Assembly: GCA_020881915.1 (NCBI GenBank)
Contig: JAJFPB010000003.1
Location: forward strand, 3,658,001-3,722,000
DNA: 64,000 nt
DNA from: Paramyrothecium sp. XJ0827
Taxonomy: Eukaryota; Ascomycota; Sordariomycetes; Hypocreales; Stachybotryaceae
Reading direction: 5' to 3'
Shown: piece after piece, positions 44,976 through 58,389 of the stretch
Numbering within the stretch: the first letter of the stretch is position 1
How the letters are laid out: the number at the start of each line of letters is the position of its first letter
Notes under the pieces: generated by a model
Database searches by the model: none
What the model was told of the DNA's origin: nothing
Seen by the model: only the letters and a program-made list of their open reading frames with translations
Position numbers and translations under genes: made by a program

Positions 44976-47900
44976 TTAGAGGGACACAGAGCCCAGCGGA
45001 AGGACCCTGGACCTATCTCCGAGAAATTGGGCTCGAAACTCGATGATGCCCTGGCTGATCGCATCCAGGTCCTTAACCTTGCGATTTCGTAGGTCTGTGA
45101 GAAGGTCTCGAAGCCCGCTAATGTATCGCTGCTTCTCGTCGGCTTCAAAGTTACCGTACTCTGTAAGGACAGTTACGATCTGGGAGTCTAGCATCAACCC
45201 TAAGTCAGCATCCACCATGCGGCCCGACCCTCACGAAGCGGCCACCATCCAAGGAGTTTGGTGTCATACGTACCGGAAACTTGCATCGACTCAAAATGTT
45301 GAAACTGGCATGCGTTACCTCTGGGACATTCTTGTCCAACCTGTTGATCAGGGCACAAAGCCTTTTGCACGTCTACTTTGTTACTGTATGTCAGGGATCG
45401 AATGCCTCCAGGGACAGATTCTTTGTACAGAGGGTGAAATCGATATGCACGGAAGTATCGAAGAGGTGTCTCGTATGGTTCTGGACGTGGTCGTGACGAT
45501 TTTTGAGCTGGAACAGCAACGGCGTCACTCATCTGGATTGATGTTAGATTCGACGCAGCACTTGGAGCGATGTCAGGTACTTTTGGTGCAGAGTCGGGCG
45601 TGATATCTCGTTCTCCCAACGAGATCTTCTGCAGGGCCGGTGCTGGCGCCACGGATAATCCCCGCTCCCCATTCTCATCAGCGGCCAGCAATAAGCCTTT
45701 CGGGGACGAGGAAGAATTGTCATCTGCAGCGGCTTGTGGCGAATGAGACATTGTTGTAGTGGATCCAGCTTCCGGTGGCTCGTAATCATCAGACATGTCC
45801 TCAGAGCCCTCGAATTGTGCAGTATCCATGTCAACGGTGGACATCTCTGGCCCCGACTGAGTCATAGCTGTGTTCTGCTCGTCTGGGCTAGTTAGGAGCT
45901 CAGGCAACGCTTCGCCTGGCTCCGTGAATAGAGCATCCACAACTGGCTCTGGTATCTCGGGATCCTCGGGAGCATGCTGTTCAAATTCCAATCCCGACAT
46001 TGTCGCGTCAGTGTCATTAGTGACTTCTTGGCGAACGGCTATCAATGCGCCTTCATCTGTGTCAGTGGCATCGGTGTCCATCGATGAGTGTGCCGATGTT
46101 TCCGCAGCATCTGCTGGCGAAGTCTGATCAGAGGGTAGGGCAAGGGGTGTGGAGTCTGTCGGAACTGCATCTGAACGGGGCTCCGAGTTGATGTCCGGCT
46201 CTGAGACAGTGCCAACTTCTTGCATCAACCGCTCTTCTTCTACACGACTTTCCTCAATCTCCTTTTCTATATTGGCGACTTGGGATCTCAGAGCCTGAAG
46301 TTTTAGCAACTGCTGCCTCCGGTGTGCTTCAATCAGAGATATGCGTTCACTTGCAACCCGTGATCGCGTTATTCTGTCTTCTTTGCGCTGGCCCACGCTT
46401 TCAGATCGCTTGGCCACATGCAAAGCTTGAGAAACATCGATTCCTCGTGATTTTCCATCGCTACTAGCTGCAGTTGTCGGCTGCAAGCCTTGTTGCGAGG
46501 CATTAGGTGTCAGACCTGGCGAGTCTGCATCAGAAAAGTTGGTTGGCAGCGACGGAGTCACTGAGCCGTTTTGGGATTGCTTCGCTCTCTTACGAGCCTC
46601 CGCTTCCGCAATTTTGCGCTTCATTTCCTCAATCTTCTTGTTCATGCTTTCCAGGTCAGGTCTGCCTTGAATACCGCCCGAGGATCCTTGCGATGGGGTC
46701 GCGACAGCAGAGGGGCTCGCAGCGTGGTGGGAGTTTGAAGATTGCTGCTGCGCCTCTCGAGATAGGATTGTTCGTGAAGGCGTAGGGGGGAGATGTAGAG
46801 TTGCGGGACGGAGCTCTGGCGAGTCAATTTCCATTTCAGCATCATCCTCGTCGTCGCTAACGTCGATGAGAAAAGGTTGCGAGTCACGTTTTTGGCCGAA
46901 GGGCCTCTTGGATGACCCTGAAGAAATATGATCAAAGTCAGACGCAACTGGTCGCTTTTGTCCGGATGCAACCGAGCCTGGTTGTGGTGTTGATGATAAA
47001 AAGAGACCTGGTATGGAAGAGGCTGCCTGATCTTCTGCATCATCAATTGGATCTGAGTCGTCGGACGCAGCTTCCAGTGTATCTTTGGGCAAACCATCTA
47101 ATTTTGGGCCTTCAGTCGCGGCATCGTCCTTGGGATTTGTTACAGTTTCGTAAACATCGGTGGAGTTTTGGGACTCCGCTGTCTCCTTCGCACGGGCTTC
47201 GCGAGCTTTTCGTAGGGCTTCCATCTTTTGCTGCAATATCTTAGATTTCTCGGATTGCGTTTTACTGCTCGTGACTTTGAGGGGTGGGGTATTCGCAGCA
47301 TTAGAGTTCGTATCAGTGCTTGGCGGTGCCGCAGGCTTCGTAGCCTTAGCAGCGAGGAGCCGTGCTATTCTGTCCTTTCGTTCTTCAGTTTTCCGCGATG
47401 TATCGTCTGTATCGACCGCAAGAGTGTTTGAAGGTTTAGGTATTGACGGTTGATCGGCGGTGGTACTCGTATGAGGTTTTTGCTGATCCAGTACTTCTCG
47501 AGGTGGGTCATCGCGAGATGTTGCACCATTATCTTCCGTATAAGAACCATCTGTAGATAAGCCAAGAGAAGTAAAGAGGTCGCGTAAAACTGTAGCGTCA
47601 ATGCCTTCGGAGATGTAGTCCATAAATCGAATGTTGTAAGGCCAGAGACTCGATATGGCCTCTTCTGCCGCTCTTCTAGCCTGAGCTAACGTCTGAGTGG
47701 GTTGACCTCCGCTCGCATGAGTTGATTGAGAGGCCAACTTCTCAGCGGCGGTGGTATCCGGGGCCCCTTCCTTGGGTGGGGAGAAAGAAGCATCTATCGA
47801 TGCATAAGTGAACATGATTTTGCAGCGCCAGTCAGGCAGAAACTAGAATATCTTACCTTGTGCCGAGGATGGAGATCCAACAGACTGCGCTGAGGTCATT

Positions 47901-48585
47901 TCTCGTGGTGAAAGGTAAGGAGAATATGAACCGGAACGCTCTCTCACTAAATAGTGTCAGCTCTCCTACCTTACTAACATAAACAATACACTAGAGCTAA
48001 CTTACCAGTTGGGTCTGCTACGGTGTTGCCTGTTGCGTTTACAGCAAATTGCCTTCCATGCAAGATGTCTGGTTCGACAATATGGTGGTTGCATATTTGC
48101 GGTCCAAGCGGCTGCGATGGATCGTATGGGGAGAGGCCTTCGGAATCAGGATCTCTAGGCTCATAAAAGTCCTCCATCTCACCATCGCTGAGTTCGCCTT
48201 CCTCCAAACCGCGGCTTGTCTGCTGGAAGGTGTTGTCAAGTGTCGAGCTGTGGTTTCCATTTACAATGTCTCCAAGGTCCCGACCCGAGTTCCGTTGAGG
48301 CAAATCGGAAGGTGGCGGGTTGGGTTGTAGCGTCTGTGTCGCAGAGCCGGCCACGGGCTTGTAATGTAGCGGAGCATTCGACGAGAAGTTCAGACCTAAA
48401 CCTGGTATCACATTTCGATTGTACTCAAAGGACTGTTTCGCGGCTTCCTCGTAATTTTTCGAGTTGCTTTCAATGTTCGCGACCGGAGTGTAGGCCGTAG
48501 ACTGGCCGGCTCCCAACTCGCTCGCAGGTGTAATACCGGGAGGATAGCTATAGGGCACACCATAACCATAACCGTATTGATTCAT
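44976..48585 (-). CDS. Red1/ZFC3H1-like zinc-finger nuclear protein
   Basis: Minus strand exons 48585-48006, 47946-47857, 47793-45274 and 45187-44976 give 1133 residues. Most of the protein is disordered, with the acidic motif EEGELSDGEMEDFYEP near residue 130 and two charged helical regions (around 330-370 and 590-670). Near the C-terminus a zinc finger of the form CX8CX5CX3H uses Cys1037, Cys1046, Cys1052 and His1056. It is preceded by RFHPLYKESVPGGIRSLTYS and followed by a helical domain, SQIVTVLTEYGNFEADEKQR. This is the layout of the zf-C3H1 family (fission yeast Red1, human ZFC3H1), which links Mtr4-type helicases to the exosome for nuclear RNA decay; function is inferred. The last intron has two possible acceptors 12 nt apart. 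I chose the second (45188) because the first lies only 4 nt from the branch-like CTGAC. Confidence 0.85.
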
Positions 48586-49430
48586 AGTCGCAGATGTGTC
48601 GAGCCAGAGGTTCGTAGACCGCTAGCCCCGTATGCAAGTGCTCTCTGCGTCAATAAAGCAGGCGGGATTAATTATGAAGCCTTGTGGGGGGAAGAAATGC
48701 CCAGACGATGTCCGGTAGTTATGGCACGTCGACTCGTACGTATATAGCGCGGATTTCATCGCAGGTGTCTCTATGGCTTGCGTGGGATCTTCGCATACCC
48801 AGTGCTAGGAAAGGTGATGGACGAAGCGTTTCATATACCCGAAGAAAATTCGTGGACGCCTAGTTCGCAGGAGCGAGACGCGACGAATGCAGTCGACAAA
48901 GAATGTGGAAGACAATTTTTGAAGCGATGACTGATGATCCGACCAGGACAGGCAGCTGAGACTAGTACGTTTAAGGACAGACGTGGCATTCACCTCGAAA
49001 AGGCAAAGTGACTCAAGGTAAGGTAAGGTAGGGTACCTCTGTACCCTGAGGGGGTGATATCTCGGAAACACTATTTCTCCGCTCCCGTCCCATTTTCCCC
49101 TTAGCACGTTCTGGCGGCCCGCCCGCGTTTGTTTACTTGTGCGGCTGCTCCCCCCAGCAACCAGGTGCTATCCTTGCCGCAGTCCACACGTCTTGGATCT
49201 TGTGGCTCTTGCTTGATGTCATTTTCCACACCTGTTGACAGGATAACCTAGGCTGCAATTCATGTCTTGATGGCGTCTTTTCTTCTTGTTTAAGCATCGC
49301 GCGTCACCTGTTTTGCGCCTCTTTCCGTTATATATTTCCTTTTGTTTACACGCGTTTGGGGCAAGTCATATCGAGCATCCTATTGTCCCAACACAACAGC
49401 GGCCGTTGCTGTTGATGTCCACCATCCACC
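48586..49430. promoter_or_regulatory. Divergent promoter region, Red1-like and myosin II genes
   Basis: The 845 bp between divergent starts must hold both promoters and leaders. A small direct repeat AAGGTAAGGTAAGGTAGGGTA sits around 49016-49034. The myosin side is pyrimidine-rich at about 49270-49345. No factor site is claimed. Confidence 0.5.
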
Positions 49431-52400
49431 ATGTCGTTCTCCGGCAATGGTACGGCGCAAAGGCGTAGCAACCCCTTTGCTCGAGGGGCATCGCCCGTGG
49501 CCACATCGAGCGGCACAACTCGTCCAAAATCAGCCATCTTTTCTTCTCCATCCACTCTTTCGGTCACGTCAGCAGCAGCAACACATACACGGACACGATC
49601 GAGTACATCCTCTGGCCAAGCCGCCGCACCTTCTACCGTCGTCACCAAGCATGTTCGTAGCGACTCGAGAAATGCGACGCCCGCGTCGAGTACATTCGCC
49701 CCCTCTTTCATCAAGACTGCCGATTTGCGACTTGGACAGGATGCAGTCAAGGGCATCGAAGGGGAGAATGACTTCTCAGGCAAACGATACGTCTGGCTTA
49801 AGGATCCCCAAGCAGCGTTTGTGAAGGGCTGGGTTGTCGAGGAACTAGGGGGAAACCGAATCTTGGTTCAATGCGATGACGGCAGTGTAAGTACTGTCAT
49901 CAAAAAAGGCAAGATTGAGACTAATCCATGTGTAGCAACGCGAAGTCGACGCTGAGAGCGTTGACAAAGTGAATCCTGCCAAGTTCGACAAAGCAAACGA
50001 CATGGCCGAGTTGACGCACCTAAACGAGGCTTCGGTCGTTCATAATCTCCACATGAGATACCAAGCCGATCTTATTTACACGTACTCTGGCCTCTTTCTC
50101 GTCACCGTAAACCCATACTGCCCCCTGCCAATCTATAACAACGAGTACATAAACATGTACAGAGGCCGAAGTCGAGAAGACACGAAACCCCATATATTTG
50201 CCATGGCAGATGAGGCTTACCGCAACCTGGTTGAGGAGGGTAGAAACCAAAGTATCTTGGTGACGGGAGAGTCGGGCGCCGGAAAGACAGAGAACACCAA
50301 AAAGGTCATTCAGTATCTTGCGGCGGTTGCGCCTTCGGACTTGGCAACCAAGAGCAAGACACAATCGACATTGGCGCAGCAGATACTCCGCGCGAACCCT
50401 ATTCTTGAGGCATTCGGCAACGCTCAAACCGTACGCAACAATAACTCGTCACGTTTCGGAAAATTCATCCGCATCGAGTTCAGTCGCACTGGTGCCATTG
50501 CAGGTGCTTTCGTGGACTGGTACCTCCTCGAGAAGTCAAGGGTCGTCCGGATCAACTCCCACGAGCGAAACTATCATATTTTCTATCAATTACTGAAAGG
50601 TGCGGACTCGAGACTGAAAAGGGAGTTTCTACTCGATGGTTTGAACGTAGATGACTTCGCTTACACTCGCGATGGTCACGATACCATTGTTGGTGTTTCA
50701 GACCAAGAAGAGTGGAACTCCCTTATGGAAGCATTCAATGTCATGCGATTCTCTGATGAGGACCAACTTTCGATCCTTCGGACCATCGCCGCGGTACTGC
50801 ATCTTGGAAACATCAGTGTTGTGAAAGAAAGCAGGACGGCTGATCAAGCGCGACTGGCACAAGACGCAAAGGAACAGGCCGCAAAGGTCTGCAAACTTCT
50901 CGGCGTACCATTGGAACCTTTCCTAAAGGGACTCTTACATCCCCGAGTCAAGGCTGGACGAGAGTGGGTCGAAAAGGTCCAAACCCCTGACCAGGTCCGT
51001 CTTGCCCTTGATGCCCTCTCGAAAGGTATATACGAACGCGGGTTTGGCGATTTGGTTTCTCGCATCAATCGGCAGCTTGATCGCACGGGAATGGGCTTGG
51101 ACGATTCACACTTCATCGGAGTTCTCGATATTGCCGGTTTTGAAATCTTCGAGGACAACAGCTTTGAGCAGTTCTGCATCAACTACACGAATGAAAAATT
51201 ACAACAGTTCTTTAACCATCATATGTTCGTTCTGGAGCAGGAAGAATACGCCAGAGAACAAATAGACTGGCAATTCATCGACTTTGGAAGGGACTTGCAG
51301 CCTACCATTGATCTCATCGAACTTCCTAATCCAATCGGTATCTTCTCCTGTTTGGATGAAGACTGTGTCATGCCCAAAGCAACCGATAAGTCATTCACAG
51401 AGAAGCTCAGCTCCCTGTGGGACAAGAAGTCTACCAAATATCGCCCCTCGCGGCTTGGGCAAGGCTTCATCCTCACTCATTATGCAGCAGAAGTTGAATA
51501 CTCAACCAAGGGCTGGCTGGAGAAGAACAAGGATCCGCTGAATGATAACATCACCAGGCTTCTTGCCGCTTCCACCGACAAGCACGTTGCTTCTCTGTTC
51601 GCTGACTGCGCTGACATGGACGAGGAGATCAGTGGCACGAGAAGCAGGGTGAAGAAAGGCCTCTTCCGAACTGTGGCCCAGCGACACAAAGAACACCTGC
51701 ACAGTTTGATGAATCAACTACACTCTACTCACCCCCATTTCGTCAGATGTATTCTTCCCAACCACAAGAAGCGTCCCAAGCAGTTCAATGGCCTTCTGGT
51801 TTTAGATCAGCTACGCTGCAACGGTGTCCTAGAGGGTATCCGCATCGCACGAACCGGGTTCCCCAACAGGCTGCCGTTTGCAGAATTCCGCCAACGGTAT
51901 GAAGTTCTCTGCTCAAACATGCCGAAGGGATACATTGAAGGCCAGGCTGCAGCATCACTCATGCTTGAGAAGCTCAATCTGGACAAAGCTCTGTATCGTG
52001 TTGGTCTTACGAAGGTGTTCTTCCGAGCCGGTGTCTTGGCCGAGTTGGAGGAGCAACGCGACGCATTGATTACGGAGGTGATGACACGATTTCAGTCGGT
52101 TGCAAGAGGATTTGTCCAGCGACGGTCGGCGTATAAACGCTTATTCAGAACCGAGGCAACCAGGATCATCCAAAGAAACTTCCAAGTATATCTCGACCTG
52201 GTTGAGAATCCATGGTGGCAGCTCATCGTCAAGATGAAGCCACTTCTTGGCACAACAAGGACGGCAACTGAAGTCAAGAAGCGCGATGCCATGATTAAAG
52301 ACTTGAACGACAAAATGAAGCTTGAGCTGGATACGCGTCAAAAATTAGAGGAGGAACGAAGAAACTGTCATGCTGAGATGGTCCGGATACAGCAAACCCT

Positions 52401-55400
52401 TGAAAGTGAGAGGGCCCTTGCCCTGGACAAAGAAGAGATCTTCAAACGTCTCCAGCTTCGAGAGACAGAGCTGGAGGAAAAACTTGCTGGCGCGCTTGAC
52501 GATCAAGAAAGGCTCGACGATCAACTTGACGAGCTCATGGTTGCAAAGAATCGTGCAGAGCGCGATGTTGAAAAGTTCCGCGCGCAGCTAGAGCAGGCTG
52601 CAGCTCTTATCTCAAAGCTTGAAGAAGAAAAGAGTGACCTTGCGGCCAAGACTGCTCAATTGGAACAATCAATCCTGGAAATCACACAGAAGCAGTCAGC
52701 CCGAAGTGAGCACGAGGCACGCCTGGAGGGTGAAGTCAAGATGCTGCAGAGTCAACTGGCACTAAAGGATAGGAAAGCTCGTGACCTCGAAACGAAGCTG
52801 CTTCAAGTGGACCAGGAGCTTGAAGTGAAGCTACATGCTACCCAAAAGGATTTGGAGTCCAGTAAGCAGCGCGAGTCGAGACTGGCACGGGAGAACAATG
52901 ATTTCCAGCAGCAATTGTTCCAGCTGTCGAAAACTTCCACAGATTACGAGGAGCTCGTCCGACAAAAGGAGAGTGAGCTATCTCTTCTTCGTAACGACAG
53001 TAGAAAGTTCGAGGCCGAGCGCCGTGGTCTTGAAGAGCAGAAACGGTCGCTCTCCGTTGAAAAGGAAAAGGCCACTGCAAGGTCCCGTGAAGTGCAAGCT
53101 GAGCTCGAAGCAATGAAATCCAGGCAGTCACAGCTGGAGCGTGAAGCGGAGGATGCCAAACATCTGCTCGAAGCTCGACTGTCGGAGGATGCACAAGCAG
53201 ACCAGAACCGACAACTGCTCGAGGATCAAATCAAGGACCTAAAAAAGGAGCTCTACCAGACGCAAATGGACCTAAGCAGAGAGCGCCAGTCTCGCGACGA
53301 CGTGCAACTTCTTGGCGAACACAAATATCAGAGTCTCAAGGATGAGTATGATCACTTGAATGAATCGAAGATCATAATCGAAAAGGAGCTGTATGCGCAG
53401 CAGGACACGCTTAGGAGAACTATGGAAGCACGCGCAACTGCCGAAAAGGAGCGGGACGAAGCCCGGGAAGAAATTCGTCGGCTTCGTGTAGCGAAAACCG
53501 AGGCTGAGGAAGCCCGCTTACAGGCAGAGGTTGCTGGCGAGCGTCAAGCTACAAAAGCGGCACGAGACCGAGAGGCTAGCCTCCTGAAGGATCTCCAGGC
53601 TGCGCAAGACCGGCTGACCTGGTTTGAAGAAGAATGTGCAACCCTTAATCATCAAGTTGAAGATCTCAACAAGCTTATTCTTTCTTCCGGGGAGTTTGGC
53701 CTCAAGAACGATCAGGCCAAAGAGCGTATGGAACGCGAGCTCACCACTGTCAAGAGCCGTTTGGCGGCATCTGAGAACGACAACCGGGCCTTGCTGAACA
53801 AGCTACAACAGAAGGGACTGGAAATTGCTCGATCCACTTCGCGTGCCAACGAGGCCTCTCGCGGTCAGGTCACTTCCCTGCAAAGAGAAAAGGCCAGGAT
53901 TGAGGAGCAGAATACCAAGTTGAATAAGCAATTGGGAGAGGCTCAGCTCACTATTGCCTCGTTGGAGAAGAAAACCGAGAAGCTCCAACTGAACCTTGAG
54001 GACCTCAGCCACGAGGTTGCCCGCGAGGTGAAGACCAGTAGGAATGCGGAGAAAGCCTCATCAAACATCACGGTCCAGCTTGCTGAAGCCAATCGGACCA
54101 TCGATTCGGAAAGACAGTCCCGCACACAAGCGCAAGCAACTGTTCGCACGCTTCAAGCCTCCCTTGACTCAAGGGACAAGGAGCTCCAAGAGCTTCGCGC
54201 TCAAATGCTTCGTGCCTTAAAGATTGCCGACCCCGAAGTGCGGATCCCCCCTCAGACTGATGACAACACAGAAAAGGTCCTTCTCAAGAACTTTGATCTA
54301 GCACGCAAGGTCGAGGAGCTTCAGCAGAACCTTCGGGTGCAGACAGCAGGACGGGCCAACGCCGAGTCTCAATTGAACGAGCTGAGAGCAGCGCGTCATG
54401 ACACGCCGAGCCGGCCGAAGCTGGAGGAGATTCACCTTAATGAGGCTCCATTCAACGGCTCGCCACAGCCCAAGAGGACTGTGAAGGGTGCAGGTCGGCC
54501 ATACTCTAACACTTCAACTCCGACACGGAAGTTCCAGGATGTCGAGCCGTTGGATTCCGCTCGATCCGACCGAACACTTGATACCACGACGATCAACCAT
54601 CGGATGGACTTGAAGTCGGAGGTTGAGGAGCTCCAAAACCAGCTGCAGCTGGCGCAAATGCAAAACCGCCACCTCCAGAGCCAGCTCGCCAGGAGCACGC
54701 CTGGCCCGGACACTTATGATGATCAGAGCCCTTCGCTACGGCGGATGCAAAAACTCGAGAAAGTCAACAGCAGACTTCACGAGATGCTCGATGACTCTAC
54801 GAAGAAGGTGTCTGCGCTTGAAAAGAGCATCCAGACTGGCGAAATCACGCTGAGGGATATCCAGGCTCGGTCGCACGAGGAGTTGCTGGATGTTTTCAAC
54901 AGCCAGGAAGAATCACGTCGGTCACTGCTCCATAGCCATAAGGACGCCGTGGCAGAGTTGACGGACGTCAAGTCACATTTCGAGAAGATGCGCCACGACC
55001 GCGCGAGACTGGAGTTGGAGCTCCGAGATTCTAGGTCCGACCTCCAAGAGATGACAGTCGCTCGGGAACAGGAATCGCAGAGCAGGAGCCAACTGCTTCA
55101 AGAATACACCGACCTACAGATTCGTCTCGACGCGGAGGTTTCCAAGCTGGCTGACGTCAACGCGAGCCTTGAATTGTACAAGGGCCGGTCGGATGAGTAC
55201 TTTAGCAAGCTTGAGCAAGCCGAGATTGCAGTCCTGAAAGCCAACCGAGCCGAGTCCTTCGCCAGATCGCAAGCTCAAGAGGCGGAAGAGATGTACGCTG
55301 AGATTTTGTCCGAGCGGGAGAAGACGGACGCGAACATTGAGCACCTGCAGCGCCAAAACCAGCAGCTGGAAGAGAAGCTCGAGGATATTTCAACAGACCT

Positions 55401-56730
55401 TGAAGCCGCCACGCAAGCCAAGAAGCGACTTCAACATGAGCTGGAGGACTACAGAAACCAGCGTGCTATGGATATAGAGGACAAGGAGTCGAGCATGGAA
55501 CAGACCCGCAAGAAGTACCAAGCAGAGTTTATGACCCTGACCAAGGAACTCGATTTGGCACGCGAGGAGAAACTCTTCAAGCAAGCAGAAATCGGTAGGC
55601 TTCGTGAGGAGCTGGACGAGCTGCGGTCCAAATGGGACGACGAGGTCCTCAACAGCTCGACCTGGTCCAAGGAAAAGGCACGTCTGGAGTCCACACTAGC
55701 AGATGTTGCTTCTTCCCGAGACGAGGCGGTCAACGCGCACAACGAAGCGCAGGGTAAAGTGGTGTCACTTTTGTCGCAAGTTCGTAACCTACGTTCATCG
55801 CTGGACGAGGTCACCTCAGAGCGCGATCTCCTGCTCCGGGAGAAGAGAAGCGTGGAGGCGCGACTGGAGGAAGCCAAGGCTGGACTCGAAGAGCTTGCCA
55901 AGGGTGAGAGCCCCTCGCTGCGTAATGCAGCGGGATTGGACAAGGAAATTCTGGAGCTCAAGTCCAGCCTAGCTCAGCAAGAAGACATTGCTGCAGCTGC
56001 CGTGGAGAAGATGAGACGTGCCGAAGCCCTCGCGTCGGAGATCCAGAAGGATATGGCGATCGAACGCGAGGCGAGCGCGGCCTTGCAGAAGCAGAAGGCG
56101 TCTCTGGAGAAGAGCCTGAATGAGTCGCAGGTCAAGCTCGTGGATTTCGAGACCAAGGGCTACTCAAGCGCCAGCCAGGACATTAAGTTCCTGCACAAGC
56201 GGATTCAAGAGGTAAGCGTTTCCCGCACATTCTTTGCGGTGTTGATGATGACTGACTCCCGACAATAGCTCGAATCTCAGCTAGAACAACAAGAGGCCGA
56301 GCGAACAAAGTCCCAACGATCCAACCGCAACGTGGATCGCGCTGTCAAGGACCTGCAGACGCAAGTCGAGCGTAAAGATAAGCAGAACGCTCAGCTTTCA
56401 GACGACGTGTCGCGCATGCGCGACAAGGTAGACAAGCTTCTGAAGACGATAGATGAGCTCCAGGCCTCCGAGTCAACCAACCAGTTGACAGCTCGCCGAG
56501 CCGAAAGGGAGCTGCGCGAGGAGAAGGAGAAGGCGTTGCGATTGGAACGGGAGATAGAGGCGTTGAGGACTCTGCGAATTGAGAAGGGTCCACACAGCGC
56601 GATGGGCAGCGTGCGAAGCCGCCTAGGCCCGTGGAGGGCGAGCGACGGCGACGAGGCGTCTATGATTGATGTTCCACAAAGGAAGAGCAGCATTAGCAGG
56701 GTTCCAAGCCTTACCAAGGGTTTCATCTGA
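49431..56730 (+). CDS. Conventional myosin II heavy chain
   Basis: Exons 49431-49886, 49936-56211 and 56269-56730 give 2397 residues. A Ser/Thr-rich disordered N-terminus (about 1-105) precedes an SH3-like segment (YVWLKDPQAAFVKGWVVEE). The motor domain runs from about 170 to 850. It has the P-loop GESGAGKT at 263-270, the switch I stretch NNSSRFGKF, the switch II stretch DIAGFEIFEDNSFEQFCINY and the converter VFFRAGVLAELEE. IQ-type helices at about 868-920 (SVARGFVQRR) would bind light chains. The rest is a very long coiled coil interrupted by a Pro-rich break at about 1580-1640. Myosin II drives the contractile actin ring at septation in hyphae. The tail break near DDNTEK and HDTPSRPK looks like a hinge. 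Introns are 49 and 57 nt and in phase 0. Confidence 0.97.
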
Positions 56731-57749
56731 GGTCGGATTGCGTGGACGGGGTGAACACGGAGGAGGCGTTGGCCGGCTTGAATTTGGGTGTCTTTGAGGA
56801 AACAGACCATGGCGAAGGGGTTGAGGCTTGGGTTTCGGTCTCGGAATGGAACATTGCAACGTCGTACCATATGATATATTTCACATAAATACTTGTCCAT
56901 ACAGCTAACTGCATATTATTCTCTGAAGGCCACGATGCGCAGGACTTGTGTGACTTGTGTAGGGACCTAGTTGGAAGCGAGCGGGCAGTGGTGCTGATGG
57001 CTTCTCAATTCAGGTAGGTTAAGCTGGCCCTCAGCATCCACCTCGATATATGGGTATTGCTGTCAGGGTACTCTTACCTGGCGAGTGGCTATGGGAGAAC
57101 AGCTTTGATCAAAACTCACCTGGTTGCACCATTTCTGGAGGAGTTGGGTGTGTCCCGAATCTCGATGATGTGAGCACCAGTCAACCCAGGAGGACAGTTG
57201 ATAGTTCATTTGGCACCAGGGTTAGAGGACTCGAATCTCAAAACAACAAGCTATCTATCTTTATACACAAAGACGACGAATACGCCATAAAGCACTTCGA
57301 AATGGTAAATCACGTCTGGAGACGGGCGTTTCTCAAAATCTACATGCGCACTGTATTGGAGGTAGTTAATCTGTCCGACTCCCAGGACCCTAACTCACAC
57401 TGCGCACCATCCACATGTGCCACCATAATTACAGCCGCCCTTTTAAGACGCACATACATATACCACATATACTCGTCGTAGTAGAAGATTCGTCGCGACC
57501 TCCCTCATCCAACATTCCGATGAATGAAGAGACGAAAGGAGTAGAAAGGAAAGACACAGCCCCCCCCCAAACCAGGTATGCTTACACGCCACCCCTACAG
57601 GGTAGCAACAATCACAACAAGCTGCTCCAACTTCGACCCACAACATCTTCTCTCAATTGACACGATTTGGACACATTTTCGATCAATAACAGCATCAATC
57701 TACATCCAAAAGACAAAAAAAAAAAGAAGTCCCGATGCTTGTAGAAGCC
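56731..57749. other. Intergenic region downstream of myosin II
   Basis: Contains the myosin 3' region. A run of eight or more C occurs near 57561-57569 and an 11-A run at 57715-57725, the latter being a T-run on the tRNA strand. Short frames show no motif. Confidence 0.55.
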
Positions 57750-57754
57750 AAAAA
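57750..57754 (-). terminator. RNA polymerase III terminator of tRNA-Pro
   Basis: Five A on the plus strand give TTTTT on the tRNA strand, four bases past the mature 3' end. The 11-T run at 57725-57715 could act as a backup stop. Confidence 0.8.
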
Positions 57755-57758
57755 GACA

Positions 57759-57850
57759 GGGTCTGGCCGGGGATTGAACCCGGGACCTCTCGCAAATCGT
57801 GCTTTAGGGTGAGCCCTAAGCGAGAATCATACCACTAGACCACCAGACCG
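57759..57850 (-). tRNA. tRNA-Pro (anticodon AGG) with a 19-nt intron
   Basis: The minus strand folds as a cloverleaf. The 7-bp acceptor stem pairs GGTCTGG with CCAGACC, followed by discriminator C. The A box reads TGGTCTAGTGGTA and the B box GGTTCAATCC. The anticodon stem pairs CTCGC with GCGAG. The anticodon AGG is at 57817-57815 and decodes proline. An intron at 57813-57795 follows position 37, the standard place for nuclear tRNA introns. The intron contains CCCTAA, a perfect complement to TTAGGG of the anticodon loop, so a six-pair helix can form in the precursor. A TTTTT terminator follows at 57754-57750. Confidence 0.95.
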
Positions 57851-58389
57851 ATGGAAGCTGAGCTGCTGGGCCCGTTTCCTGCTGTGTGACAGACGGAGAA
57901 TTATTTTGTCTTATCGAGAGAGCAAAGGACATGGATTGCCTTCCTAGGGTAATTGTGCTCGGTCGGTTGGCACGCTTCTTGTGTCGACATACTCCAAGCT
58001 GTCCGAGCATAACCAGCGTGGACATTTACCTTCTTTTCCCTGGGCGAACTCAGCGTGCTCTTCTCCCGTGATTCGGCGGTTCAGATACTGCTTGTCGTCA
58101 CCCACTTTCATTGCACCCTTACTCATCTAACCCTCGTACGAACATAAAACGGAAGCAATGTTACTAGATTACGAGAGGCACGTGCTGATGGTTTTTGAAG
58201 TTTCTGATCTTTGAATTATTTATTTGTTGTGTTCTCATTACCGGGTGAGCGGTGCGCTCATGGCCCTGATAAAAAGAAAAGTTCTCATCAGCTATTCATG
58301 ATTCATTTCTCGGAGAATCAACGACATGTGGTCATGCTCCCAGAGCTTCGCTAATCGACCCGCTAACTCCTTTCCTGTTCCCGTCAACC
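57851..58389. other. Intergenic region upstream of tRNA-Pro
   Basis: Holds the 5' flank of the tRNA gene and the 3' region of the next minus strand gene. Nothing else is recognised. Confidence 0.6.
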
